This document shows, piece by piece, positions 1-51,620 of a DNA stretch of 64,000 nt; position 1 is the first letter of the stretch, and each line of letters begins with the position of its first letter. The notes beneath the pieces are model-generated. The model was not told where the DNA came from. It saw only the letters and a program-made list of their open reading frames with translations, and did no database searches. The stretch is from Thereva unica (Eukaryota > Arthropoda > Insecta > Diptera > Therevidae). The DNA is taken from assembly GCA_949987705.1 (NCBI GenBank), contig OX465281.1:258264542-258328541 (forward strand), read 5' to 3'. Both the position numbers and the translations under genes were made by a program.

Positions 1-1
1 T

Positions 2-106
2 TTCATCTTCGATCGAAGTTCTGTTCGAAAAAGAATGCATATTGCTAGTGGTCCATGGACATACAAAGTGCTGAAAAAGGCAAAAAGATTTAAAAAAGCG
101 GCTTAA
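2..106 (+). CDS. C-terminal end of an unidentified gene
   Basis: An open frame runs from the window edge to a TAA at 104-106 and gives 34 residues rich in Lys and Arg, ending KKAKRFKKAA. The upstream part lies outside the window. The frame is followed by AT-rich sequence with a polyadenylation hexamer about 25 bases after the stop, as expected for the end of a fly gene. The very basic tail resembles those of ribosomal or nucleolar proteins, but I do not recognise the family and assign no function. It could also be the end of a transposon protein. Confidence 0.5.
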   Translation, partial: FIFDRSSVRKRMHIASGPWTYKVLKKAKRFKKAA

Positions 107-131
107 ACTAATTTTAAACGAAAATTATATG

Positions 132-137
132 AATAAA
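132..137 (+). promoter_or_regulatory. Polyadenylation signal AATAAA
   Basis: A canonical AATAAA lies 26 bases after the stop codon at 104-106. It is the likely 3' end signal of the gene entering from the left. In AT-rich DNA a chance match is possible. Confidence 0.4.
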
Positions 138-1490
138 TAACGATGTGTTTACAATTACCATTAATTTATTAATCCTCTCCCTTTTAAATATTTTCTCTTG
201 AATATAGAACAACTGTAGAATTTGGGATCTTCTTCTCTTTTAACAATATTTCTCAATTTTGTATAGAAACAACAACACTTAACATAGCTAAAAGTTCTTC
301 CTTTTAATATTTCTTCAATATATTTCAATAATATATTTATATGTATATATATCTATTTTTTGTGTATATTTTCTTGTAAATAACACCTACATAGGGCTAT
401 ATAATAACTTTTATTAGATATATGCTAGGTTTGTTTATTACTTCAAGAAATACAGGTATTAAATTTCTTCAAATATAGATAATAGCTTTTGTATTTTCTG
501 TTATATTAATTTCTTCATATTTCTATTATTCTGTTTTTAGTAAGTCTTTTATTTTCATATATATTTATTCAAATATAATTAAATACAATTAAAGGGTCAA
601 GAGTAAAGAGTTAAAAGACTTCATTTTTGGTAAAAATTTAAATTAATTCTTTAACTTATTTAAATTCTTCTTTAACTTTTATAGAGTAAATTATTTAGTT
701 CTGATTGTTCAAGGTTCCATTTCCTGTGTCAAAAAAGATTTAAAAGATTTGTAATGAAAATGTAAAGATTTGATAAGTAATTTTTCTTAATGAGGACTTT
801 TCTTTTGGCGATGATTTCAGCTATTATATTGGTGGATAATTCGTACAGGAGAATTATTAGATTGTTATATTAACTAAAGATGAGGCGTGCAATGATTTTG
901 CGAATGAGCGAGATATTTAAGGTGATTTAATAAAGGTGAATTTTCAGGCGTGTTTCAAGTTTCACCTCAATAAAAATTCAGTGATGGAAATTAATCCTAA
1001 TCGTTGATGGACAATTGTTCGAATCCGACAAAAATTAATGGAATATGGGACATATATGATGCTGACAAGATGTGGTGATTGCAATAATTGATGGAACTTG
1101 AAACACACCCGACAATTTCAAAATGCCAGGATATCCTGCCGGCCCAAATCCGGAAAAATCGATTAGGGCAACATCAATTCCTAGTGAAATCAGTAAACCT
1201 AGTGTCTCTATGTATAACTAGACCATTCATGCTCTATGGAACTGCTTTCCTGCTCGGCGGTTGGGTGGAAGAGTGACAATCTCGGAAAACAATTTTTGTC
1301 ATGGAATCCAGAAGTTGCCCCGTCAGTATTTACTACGAAGACCTGGCCAAGGTCCCGGCACTAATGAAATAAGGTTTCATGCTATAATATTCGCCACTTA
1401 GAATACCTAGAGTAATGAATGAATGCAATGAGCTTAGACGATATAGATGATCAATGTAGGAAAAGCACTAGTGCCATCTACAGGTTATTG
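138..1490. other. AT-rich intergenic stretch
   Basis: Sequence to about 800 is very AT-rich with no supported frame. From about 1080 base composition becomes more even and the region may hold older, unrecognisable LINE sequence leading into the element that follows. I see no gene. Confidence 0.4.
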
Positions 1491-1494
1491 GGGA

Positions 1495-2716
1495 CTTGCT
1501 GTGCTGTCTGAACTTGACTCGAACACGGTGCAACTTGGGTTGGGAGCCTTCACTCGGAGACCGACCGTACGTGATCCTTAGGCCACATCGTGTTCGAAGT
1601 ACCCTTGTAATGCTGCGTGGACCAACAACCTGCCCACCCGAGATTACCTTCGCGAGGTACTACGGAGTGCACGTCCTGAATGGAGAAATAGAACACACAG
1701 TTTTGAGGGTGCCATAAATTTTTTTACTGATGGCTCTAAGCTCGAGGGTTGGGTTGGGAGAGGAGTATTTTCCCCAGAGCTTGGGATTGAAGTCTCCTTC
1801 CGACTACCCGATCACTGCAGTGTATACCAAGCGGAGGTTCTAGCCATACAAAAGGCTGTTCTGTGCAAATAAACCAGCAAGGCGATAGAAACCGGACTGT
1901 CTACATCTTCTCAGATAGTCAGGCGGCTTTGAAAGCCCTGCGCTCTTGCACAAACAGCTCTAGAGCTACCTCTGAATGTCGCAGATCTCTTAACGAGATG
2001 GCTCAGCAGTTCAGGACCCTCCTCGTATGGATGCCCGGTCACCGAAATATAGAGGGAAATTGTATAGCTGACGAACTCGCTAGGATAGGCACGAGCGCTA
2101 CTCTCCTTCCAGAAAAGGAAAGAGTTGGTATGCCTTGGTCCACCTTTAAACTCCGATGTAAACAGCACACAATCCAACAAGCGAAAAAGCATTGGAGGGA
2201 TCTTAATAAATGCACTTGGCCAAATTAACCTGGCCCTCTTATGATCTCAGGCGGACCACTTTACTACTGAGTCTCGGGAGACTAGACCTCTCAGTTATAG
2301 TGGTGCTGATATAGTGCTGACCGGACACTGCCTGATAGAGACGCATGCGACCCACTTAGGTCTTAGGATCTACGATTTTTGTAGAAGCTGTAAAAATCTG
2401 GACGAGGAGGAAAGTGTATTACATCTCCTCTGTCACTGCCCGGCCCTAAGTAGAACGAGGTTAACCACATTTGGTGAACCCTTTCTAACAAGCTTGCGGA
2501 AATCTCGAACATTGGGATCCCACTTAGAAAATTCATTACTTTCTCGAGATGGTTTAGCGAAGAAACGATACTTTAACATCAGGTTTAAAGTGAGATCACT
2601 ATGGTATCACAATAGGTCTATCGTTTTGGCCTAAGCGTATGAGCTTAAATCTACAGCTCAGCCATATCTAACCTAACATAGATTTTCAGTTGATGCCAAT
2701 ATTGTAGTAGACAATA
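1495..2716 (+). mobile_element. Non-LTR retrotransposon fragment with RNase H and 3' tail
   Basis: Three reading frames, broken by stops and shifts, give the end of a LINE polyprotein. At about 1720-1870 a frame reads FTDGSKLEG, the first RNase H motif, and at 1863-2228 the same domain continues with IFSDSQAALKALRSC, MPGHRNIEGN and ADELA. After a break, 2314-2634 encodes a C-terminal zinc knuckle (CRSCKNLDEEESVLHLLCHC). Only LINEs of the I/LOA/R1 group carry RNase H after the reverse transcriptase; the exact clade is not settled. A diverged relative lies on the minus strand at 39905-40445. Stops and shifts make it dead. Confidence 0.8.
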
Positions 2717-3177
2717 TTATTGAGTTATTGAGTCTCGGGAGACTAGACCTCTCAGTTATAGTGGTGCTGATATAGTGCTGACCGGACACTGCCTGATAGA
2801 GACGCATGCGACCCACTTAGGTCTTAGGATCTACGATTTTTGTAGAAGCTGTAAAAATCTGGACGAGGAGGAAAGTGTATTACATCTCCTCTGTCACTGC
2901 CCGGCCCTAAGTAGAACGAGGTTAACCACATTTGGTGAACCCTTTCTAACAAGCTTGCGGAAATCTCGAACATTGGGATCCCACTTAGAAAATTCATTAC
3001 TTTCTCGAGATGGTTTAGCGAAGAAACGATACTTTAACATCAGGTTTAAAGTGAGATCACTATGGTATCACAATAGGTCTATCGTTTTGGCCTAAGCGTA
3101 TGAGCTTAAATCTACAGCTCAGCCATATCTAACCTAACATAGATTTTCAGTTGATGCCAATATTGTAGTAGACAATA
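2269..3177 (+). repeat. Direct duplication of 448 bp (LINE 3' end)
   Basis: Positions 2269-2716 and 2730-3177 read as the same sequence, offset by 461 bases and separated by 13 bases. Each copy encodes the same 106-residue zinc-knuckle frame. I found no mismatch by eye. The surrounding LINE is full of stops, so the duplication is much younger than the insertion, or it is an assembly artefact. Confidence 0.9.
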
Positions 3178-5451
3178 CGATTTCGTTAGTTTCGTGAAAA
3201 AATATGACAATATTGTAATAGAATATAAGACGGCAGGTGACCTCCAGTTTAACTTAGCCTTCCAATAGTAATGCCGTGCTCTACTGTGGGTGGCCGTCCT
3301 TTCTCACGCAACTGGTGGGATCAATACTGATCCTTATTCGGAGTTGCTGAAGAAGGGTGGTCTTTATTATTAAAGCGGGGGAAGATCGTTCGAGGAAGCA
3401 AAATTCTATCGACTCACAGGTCTCTTTTACTTTCTTCTGATAAACGATGGAGAAGTTTTGAGACCAATTTATTTCGGAGGATCTTGGAGCGAACATACTC
3501 CACTGCTGGCAATGTGCCTACCGACCACGTACGCAGATGGATCACGTCTCTTCTTCTAAGAAGACGATTATAACTGCTAAGATTATAACGGTTACGATAA
3601 TGACTGCAAAAGATTGCCTCAAAAAACTTCTTCATGACCTGAATAACCGGGGCTTCTAAACACAGGCGCATGCAGAATGGATCAGCAACACCTCGGAACT
3701 CATGCAAGACACTCTATCATATGATTATAATTATCATCGTACCATTTACTAATTAATAGAAAGAAGTTAAGTTTAAAAGTTCCCTGATGGTGCAAAGTTC
3801 TTTTCTCAAAGGAGGGATAATCCTAGATCAAAAACTCTTCAGATTGACAGAGTAACTGCTAAGGCAATCACATCTCTCCATATATGTCGTCAATTTGTAG
3901 ATAAAGCCTGGGGCCTGTCATACACGACTGTGCAACGACGGGGTTGACACAATAAACCAAATGAAATGGGTCACAGTGCCCGCAAAGACGGCTAAGGAAT
4001 GAAGAATGAAAGATTCATTTTAAATAAAAATCAGAACACAATTGGAGAAAACAGAGTATGAGTATCAATTCAAACACAGAAATCATCGCCGCGCACATGT
4101 CCATTGACTTCCACAAAAACTATAAGTATTTTTAAAGAACGTGTTATATTTTTATTTTTTATTTAAGAGGAAATGTAAGAAAATACTTTGACAAGAATAA
4201 GTTTTTCGTAATAGCAACATTAACATTAAATTCTTAACATCATTTTAAATTTTGTTTTATGTTATGTACAAATAGTAGGAGAAAAATAATTATTTTTTTA
4301 GATACTTTATTATATTTTTGGTTCTTACTTTTATTTAATATAAATATTTTTATCTTTTCAGAGTTGTTTTATTGTTTTATGTTTTGTATTGTTATTTTTC
4401 TCTTGGAGATATATAAGAACAGTAACGCTAGTATTTTTATTTGTTAATTTAGGAATTTTTCATCTCTTTTTTTGTATTGTCAAAGAATTTATTTTTGTTT
4501 TCTATCTGGTAGTTTTTGCTCTTTGTCGGTTACTTCTTTTGGCTTTGTTTTTATTATACACAAATCAAGAAGGATGTGTGGGTTGTGATAAAACTTAACA
4601 TATGTTGTCAGCAGGCAAACAGAGCTAATATGTTATAAAAAATTGAAGAAAACGATTAAGAAAAGAAAGGAAGACGAAAATATATTAAACGATAAATAAA
4701 AGTCAAGATTTAATAAAATTTGTAAGTACATTTATTATTATTTTTTTTTTTCAATTAATTTCCTTAATTCTAAGGATAGAGAAAAATGTTTTTTTTTTTA
4801 AATTAAGAGGCGTTTTAAAGATTTTAACAACAATAATAAATTTAGACAATTCTTTTGTTTTTAATAAAGAACATGCAAACATTTAATTGAAATAAATAAT
4901 GTAGAAAATTTTAAAGACAAAAAGTTAGGAATGATAAAAGTTAAATTAATATTTTTAAATAAAAAAAAACATTAACAATAATATATATAAAAAAATTATG
5001 AATAATTGTTTGGTTACCTTAACTTGCTATAATCTTGCAAATACTCGTTAAAAATATTGAGTTTTCAAAAGGTACAATCAAAACAACTAGGAATAAACGA
5101 GGAATGGAATAATTGCATAAAAATATTCTCTTAAATATTGCTTAAGTGTTAAATGCATTCTGGAATTTTTTTCTCTCACATGTGTTAACGAACTAATCTA
5201 GGAAAGAATACAATAAAGACATTGGTAAGAATTTCTTTCTTGTATAATTCAAGTATAGAAAAAGTTTTTTTTGTTAATTATTTTCGAACGACAACTTTGG
5301 AGATAATAATATTACCACATCCAAATTCGACGATTTTCATAACTTATTTCGTTTATATAAAGTTTTCTTTGTGTTCTTTGCTTGCCCTTTTCTATAATCT
5401 AATACTTAAGATTACAATCTAAGCTTAGATTTCTATTTCGACTGGCATGTA
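3178..5451. other. Region downstream of the RhoGEF gene, likely including its 3' UTR
   Basis: The part near 5451 should include the minus-strand 3' UTR of the RhoGEF gene. It is very AT-rich from about 4130, with several minus-strand polyadenylation-like hexamers, so I cannot choose one. From 3178 to about 4100 the composition is more balanced and small broken frames suggest an old transposon, but none is recognisable. Confidence 0.4.
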
Positions 5452-45093
<39,642 letters not shown>

Positions 45094-46380
45094 CTGAAAA
45101 GATAAAAAAACGAAAAGGGTTAGGATATCGGAACAGGCAATGCCTCTTTCATAAAGCTTTGAAATTTAATTATTTGCTTAAAAGGATGATAGCAGAACCC
45201 GAGATTCTCTAAAGGCTCCTATTCTACTCAATTTTGCTTTCTGGATGAATTGACGGAAAATCGATTTAGAGCAGCGAACTAAGCTATAAGCTGTCTTGTA
45301 AGGCAGTCAACAGGTTTCAGACGGAAGAAGCGACGACGATGGAATATTTTGAGGGCAAAGCTTCAATATGGAGCGATAAGCTCAAATCAATAAATGGTGA
45401 AAATTTCAAAAGAGAAGCCTCTGAGGATGACTCACTAGGTATGGCTATATCGAAGAAAAGGGGCGCTAACAATTTAAATTTCTCCTGCCCCTCGTTTTGA
45501 GCTGATTTAAACTAATTCCATTTTTTATGATTTGTGAGATAAAGCCATATTCATCATTGTAAAGTGATGTGAAAAATCTTGAAGATAAGTAAATATGAAA
45601 GGTCATTACTAAGAAAAAGGGAAATGTTTTTGTCGAGGAATATCATTTATGGTGTTTTCTTATTTTTTGGAACGTGCTCCAAAGCAGTCAATCAAGATTT
45701 TTGATTACCGACAAATTTGTCAATATTAATGACTTTATTTTAAAAAAACTGCATCGCTACATTGCACTGTAACAAATAGATGAAGATGAGTTAGTTTGCT
45801 CGTATGTGGACAAGAGTTTCATTTTGATTGCAATCTGGTTGGGCGCGAGATTATTGTGAAGCCTGTTTAAAATTTGGATTGTAAATCAGTGGACTAGCGT
45901 GCGGAGGGCCTTACACTCCACAAAATATTTAAATTCGTTAAAGATACCTGCCTACTAAGCAATACAGCAGGAACGCAAATCGTCTAAGTATATTTATGTG
46001 AATGTATCCGAAGGTGAACAATTTCTGACTGACTTTCTAACTCAGAGTAAGCGCCTGGAAACGCGGCTGGAGTAAACTTTCGTTAAAGCCAAGAAAACTC
46101 CACAAAACATGTCAGATTAAGGCGGGTTTTGCATATGGGTTAGTTTAAGTGCTTTTAATGCAGCATATACCAGCGAAGGCACGACGTAAAATTATTGATG
46201 TCAGTCACTTCAACCTAGAACCGTCATGGAAACATCATCGAGTTAACATCGAATCAGCGTAACAAAGTATTCAGGCCAATTCTAAACTACGTTAGAATTG
46301 ATTCCGTCGGAATTTTCTTACATAGGTAGCATAAACTCTGCTGTAACGAACAGTGATTTAGAAATTAAAATTTATAATAC
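45094..46380. other. Upstream of the first recognised RhoGEF exon
   Basis: This should be intron, because the 45093 exon opens inside a codon. I found no upstream coding exon here. Composition is mixed and no family is recognisable. Confidence 0.3.
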
Positions 46381-46385
46381 TACTA

Positions 46386-46660
46386 CCGAGTTTCCATGGG
46401 AGTCGAGTTGAATTGTGCTTGAGTTGAAATGACACTTCAATTCAACGACTTAACTCTATGCGTTTCCATTTCCTCTATTAATTTTATTATAGACGTCCCC
46501 AAGCGAAGTGCGAGATTTTCACTTTTGGTACCTTTGCCAGTGTGCCGTTTTTAGTTGCGCGCGTGAACTCAGTTGAACTAATCAGTTCAACTCTTATCTG
46601 TGTCTGTTTTCATGACGATGGCTCGGGTTCAACTCTGATTGAACTCTCATGGAAACTCAG
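46386..46660. mobile_element. 275-bp MITE with TA target duplication
   Basis: The left end CCGAGTTTCCATGGGAGT and the inverted right end CTGAGTTTCCATGAGAGT match at 16 of 18 bases and are both bounded by TA. Words related to GTTGAACT recur inside in both orientations (around 46400-46450 and 46571-46650). There is no coding capacity. A TA duplication would fit the Tc1/mariner group. Confidence 0.7.
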
Positions 46661-46949
46661 TAAATGTAAGAAAATTTCAGCGTAGCTCAGAATTAGCCTG
46701 AATGCTTTGTTTGACTGACTCAGTAGTTTTTTACGCTCTTATTACTTGATAAATTCATATCTAACAATAGGATAAGATATACATAACAACTTAGAACAAG
46801 ATTTATGATTTTTTGCAGTCCGGCAGATAGGCGGGGTTGTTAACCTCGATCCCTCATCATGAAACAAATGGGATTCATCGATTCTTTAATGCATTAGTTT
46901 TCAATAACAAATGTAAAAACCCCGATAGAGCAAGATTGAAACTAAATAA

Positions 46950-47335
46950 GAAAGAATGAAGATAACTAAACTAATTGGGTTGCAACAAAAAGAATCCTGC
47001 GGTACTAAAGGGAACGAAAAACTATAGACTACATTTCAAATTAGATAATGTAGAGCTGAGAGGTTATGCGGATGCTGATTGGGTATCAAACTTCCTAGAT
47101 AGGAGGAGGATAATCATAATCTGGCTATACATTTGTATTATCATGAGCTGCGATATCCTGGAATTCTAGAATGTTGTCGTCTATTGCAGAAGCGGATTAC
47201 GTTGCCAATGCAGACTGAAGGACGAAAGATCTATGCTAGTCATTATATATGTATAACGGCAACCAAAGGGTTCAGTCATAGCATCCAAACCTATACCAGC
47301 GCCCAAGACAACGTCATAGGTATACTAGTTTCTTA
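46950..47335 (+). mobile_element. Copia-type LTR retrotransposon remnant, RNase H
   Basis: A plus-strand frame reads LRGYADADWVSNFLDRR (47050-47110), the first RNase H block of Ty1/copia elements. After a frameshift another frame reads LSSIAEADYVAN (around 47175-47210), the next block. No LTRs or other domains are visible. Confidence 0.8.
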
Positions 47336-47339
47336 GAGA

Positions 47340-49415
47340 CCTCGTAGAGGAGCGGAGGATTATCTTAAAATGTTTGCTTTTGACTAAAATAATGGCGGAC
47401 TCTTTTTCAACATACCTAATGTGTAACTAATATGAGTTATAATTACAAGTGAGGGAAGTATTTGTATTAATTAAACAAACAAATCAATCGTCATCTTGAC
47501 AAACTATAGAAAAGGCATTTATCATTTGACTTAGTAAAAATTCATATAACTGTTTTACTTATTAATTTGTACTTTTACACAATACAATAAAAACTCATTT
47601 GTTTAGAGGTATTAAAGCTAACACATTTCACCTCACATTGCAAGTTTTATTTTTATTTTCTGTTGCAACCAACATGAATGAAAGTAGATTTAAATCTAAA
47701 CTTTAACTCACTTAAATCACGCCAAAATTTGAAAACAAACAGTGCGGCAATTGCTTTCCGCGTTCATTACGTTTTATAAATTTCAACGGCAATCACTTTA
47801 AAAGCGAGTAGCACAATGCAAAATTCAAATAAAACCAATTTTACTCTAGTGGATCAACAGAAAAGGGCTACGACTGAGAAAGCGCGAACGAAACTTAGCA
47901 GTAGATGTCTCTTTGCCGCAGTTGTATTATGTCTTTAATTTTAAAGATCCACATCCAGGTATTATCCTTGCAAACAAGAGCTTCTATCCGCCCGTGGCTT
48001 TCCAAAAGGTTAAAATATGAATTGCGTGTTCTTCATCCGTTTTCAAAAGCCGCATGCACATGAATCATAGTCTCCTTCTTGGCGGAGAATCATAGAAATT
48101 AATAGTTATCGCGTGCTTGCACATTTTTTGCTTTGGATTAGAAGAAAGAAGCTCTGCAAATTCGCACAGCGTTCACAATGCCCAACATAAAGAATGAAAT
48201 GTAGGATTGTGAGAAGAATGAAGAAACCGCATTAGCTTTTCTACCCTGCGCCCTGTGCATACGTCAAAGCCACATTCAGTCTGCTAGGGCCGAGACTTTA
48301 AAGAAAACGGGGCTAGCACGAACACACGAACGTCTCACCTGAAAGTTGAACTTACAAAAGTAAACCTCGACGGCTTCAATTTCATAATTGCTGGATTTCC
48401 GACCACGGCGAACCCCGCGGCCGTTTCGTCGACGCTTGAATTTGGGGAATGTACTTTGATATATAGTAGAAAGCTTTTGAGAGGCCAGCTTGCTTGTGCT
48501 TCTGCCTCCAAAGCCCGCTTGCTCGCGTGTATCGGCCTAGAAAGCCAGCTTGGTTGTGATTTTGCCCTTAATTAGATATTCCCACCTGGCACAAAAGCGC
48601 ACAAATAACGGGTCAAATATGTCGTGGAAGATCTCTTTCCCCCTTTGTTTCAGTTCTTTTGTCTTGGAGCATTTTTTTATTTACTCAGCATGACATAATA
48701 CACGGAATTTCTGAGCACTAGCATGTATGCCATCACCCATTACCTCATGAAAGTTTTCAGTTTCACAGCCTTCAGGTGTGAAGTATCCGCCATTCGCTTG
48801 ATTCAGCGTAAAAATTCACTACACGACCACCAGAAAGCAAATTCATCTGCTCACCTGCTGTTTTCGGTCTTTTCTGCTGATGTTCAACAGGGAAAAATCC
48901 AGTGCTCCCTCCAAATTACGCAACGGACAAAATGAAACAGCGAAGGTGTTACCAATGAAAGAGCACGTTCGTTACTCTCGTCTGTTGGGATCGATGAAAT
49001 TAGCCGCGAGAGTTCTTATTTATCGGAAATTTTATCAATGCGGATGGAGGGGGTAGTGGGGTAATTTCTCATTCGATTGAAAGGTGAGTCGGGTATAAAA
49101 GGTGGGAGTTAACAGGACGAATGTTTACGGCCTTCGAAAGGGGCATTATTTCGAAGCATTTTATATGAAAGGTCGGGCTTTATTACTTTTGTTCATTCCG
49201 TAGAATCACGAGATCATCTTTGACTTGGTTTACCTTTAGTTCATTAGAATAAAGTTTTATTGGAAGCAAATATCCTAATATAGAAAAAACCGGGGAAGAG
49301 ATTCGGAATGCAAATTCAATAAAATGAACTCGCATACGTTTTGGGAAAATACGCAAAAATAAAATTTTTATAAGAATATATGTAAGTTGAAAGATTTTTA
49401 AATATACATTATTAC
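47340..49415. other. Unassigned region with a promoter-like stretch
   Basis: AT-rich to 47900, then a more balanced block to 49150. I recognise no protein. The block may be a decayed LTR element, because a TATA box and a GC-richer downstream sequence occur near its right end, but I could not find a matching second LTR. Confidence 0.3.
49094..49100 (+). promoter_or_regulatory. TATA box candidate
   Basis: TATAAAA stands in a GC-richer context (GGGTATAAAAGGTGGGAG), which is closer to a real core promoter than the many AT-rich matches elsewhere. No open frame follows. It may belong to a solitary LTR. Confidence 0.25.
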
Positions 49416-49419
49416 GTTA

Positions 49420-51500
49420 CAGGATGCCCACAGGGATGAAATTCAAGAGCTACTCAATGACCAAAATGTTTTGCCCCAGATCTCAGACATTGTCATTGTG
49501 GTAAAAGGTGAAACAGAAAGTTCCATGTGAAGACGTCTGCAGCCGACACTTAATTTGGTCTCCTCCATCGTAGGACTAAAAGTCAATCCGGACAAAATGA
49601 TTTTGATTTCGTACACCAGGAGGCAAACTTTGCCGGGGCTGGCAGAACCGACCTTAGCAGGCAGAACTATAGGATACAGCAAGCCAAATACTTACCAGTA
49701 GTTCAACTGGTATCATGAAATGGCCTCCTCAATTTCGTACCACTCTACCTTGAGGTAGAAAAATATCAAACATTAGCGCTGCGCTGAACTGAAAACAAAT
49801 GGCTACCTGGGCGTTGGCCTTGGATGGGGCATTCTATAATTGCCCACATTATAGAAAAGATTCCGGAAGGGAGAGTGATGTGGGACGGCTGGACGTTGAG
49901 GGTGTCTTGATGGCAGCTTGGCTGTCAGAAAAGATTTTAATGCTCTCAAGGTTGGGCCTGGCACAGGTTGCGATGGCATGTTTTTCAGTATGGAAAACAG
50001 AGGGCCATTTACCATTGCAATCGAGACCTTTGATTTGGGTCCTGCGACACAAGCCTTTGTACCATGTTCCATCTTTGACCCGTCGGTAAACCAGTGGAGA
50101 TATTTTGGATACCCAGGAAGAATAAGTTCCTCCCACTCAGAACGATCCAGAATAATCGCTCTGAATTTCCTTTGGAACCGCAGTTCAAAAACCATATCTG
50201 AAGTCTCAAGATATGCAATAAGGTCAATCCAATGATTAGCCTCCATCGCTGCTGTGGGGCAGCTGTGGAGAGGCAAGCAAGCCGTTGCGGTTTGCTGTAC
50301 TTGAGAATCGACGTAGCCTGTTTAGTCTTGGGCCACCAAACTAAAGCGGCATAAGTGACCACAGGTTTAACGATCGTATTGTACATCCAGTACATCATTT
50401 GTGGTGTAAGACCTCATGTCTTACCCAAAAGCCGTTTGCAGGTCTATATGGCCTTTTTGGCTTTACTGATGGCGTAGTCCAGTTGAGCGTTTCAGTTCGG
50501 TCTCTTGTCAAACTTTACTTCCAAATATTTGATTCTGAGTACTCAACTGTGATAGCCTGGATTCAGATGGGACCTAGGTCCACTTTGTAGCGTTTGGAGA
50601 AAGGTACCAGGACGGCTTTATTTGGGTTGATTGACAGACCCTCCGTGATACACCATCTTTGAACTTCTCTGCTGTTCCCATGACGTCTGTAATGGTCATA
50701 CTTCACGGAGGTATTGATGGCAAGAGATCATCTGCATAACCGATGAGATTCACATAGTTTGGTCAAAAGCTCATTCACAACTACTGAACAGAGTAATGGA
50801 TATAAAACTCCAGCCCTTAACACTAATAGTGGAGAGTAGAAGAAATGTCACGACCTACAAGCCGAGGACTTACAGGGTTGAAAAGAGCTCACTGTCACGG
50901 TCGAAGATGTTCCCAGAAAGACTCCGGGAATGACGGTTTAGGATGGTCCTATGACTACACCCAGCATCTAATGGATAAGCGGTCTGGAGAATTGACCCTG
51001 GAAAATACTCGCTGAGCAGGTACCTCAAGGTTTCTTCATGGTTAGAGGTGTACGTGCTATCCTCCCTTTTGAGAAGACACACTCCGATGAAGGAATCTTT
51101 GGAAAGTAGCTTTTGGTGTCTAGTGACCTCTGGTAGAGTCTGAAGGCGCTCACAGTGTTTCCTCCAGGCAATCCTTTTGGAATGTCTCAACTCGTTGTTG
51201 TAGGCTGTTAGGGTGAACTTATATTCATCCCAATGCCCAGTATGTTTTGTCATATTGAACAATCTCTTAGTATTTCTACGCATTGCAGCTAACCTGTCGT
51301 TCCATCAAGGCACTTTACGTATGATTTCGACGCCACAAGCCCCTGAGACTTGACCAGTTGGTTTCTTAGGAATCAAAGAAGAGGCGCGGATATGTGGGAG
51401 GACCACAATGTCGAATCTAATGTGCAGATGATTCGACAGTGAGGTGTCGTCTTGAACACGCCAGTTTTTAATCCTGTCGGAGAGAAGCCTGCTAGTGAAG
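49420..51500 (-). mobile_element. R1/LOA-like LINE, 5'-to-3' remnant from endonuclease to RNase H
   Basis: On the minus strand, in order: the end of the endonuclease (51475-51300; RIKNWRVQDDTSLSNHLHI), the linker (51283-50870; RLFNMTKHTGHWDEYKFTL, LRHSKRIAWRKHCERLQTL), broken reverse transcriptase (50860-50400), the thumb (50398-50200; MYNTIVKPVVTYAALVWW) and RNase H (50136-49800; LHWFTDGSKMEHGT, KIFSDSQAAIKT). It is the longest LINE body in the window. Numerous stops and shifts make it inactive. A Harbinger MITE lies just upstream of the endonuclease end, at 51512-51620. Confidence 0.85.
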
Positions 51501-51511
51501 GTGATGTCCAG

Positions 51512-51620
51512 GGGTGGTAGCACGTAACTTGTTTCAATCGACCTCTTCATACAAAAATTCAAGTGTTACAAAAAATTTTGTATGAAGAGGTCGATTGTAA
51601 CAACTTACGTGCTACCATCC
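51512..51620. mobile_element. 109-bp Harbinger-type MITE, second copy
   Basis: The ends are GGGTGGTAGCACGTAA and the near-perfect complement (CTACCATCC at the right). CAG flanks both sides (51509-51511 and 51621-51623), again a CWG target duplication. The two arms are almost fully complementary, so the whole element folds into a hairpin. It interrupts the LINE at 49420-51500. Its sister copy is at 16826-16921. Confidence 0.85.

Noticed and set aside
4259..4598. Short hydrophobic plus-strand frames that could be small membrane proteins
   Set aside because: They are Phe/Leu/Ile-rich because the DNA is T-rich; there is no good start context and no homology that I can recognise.
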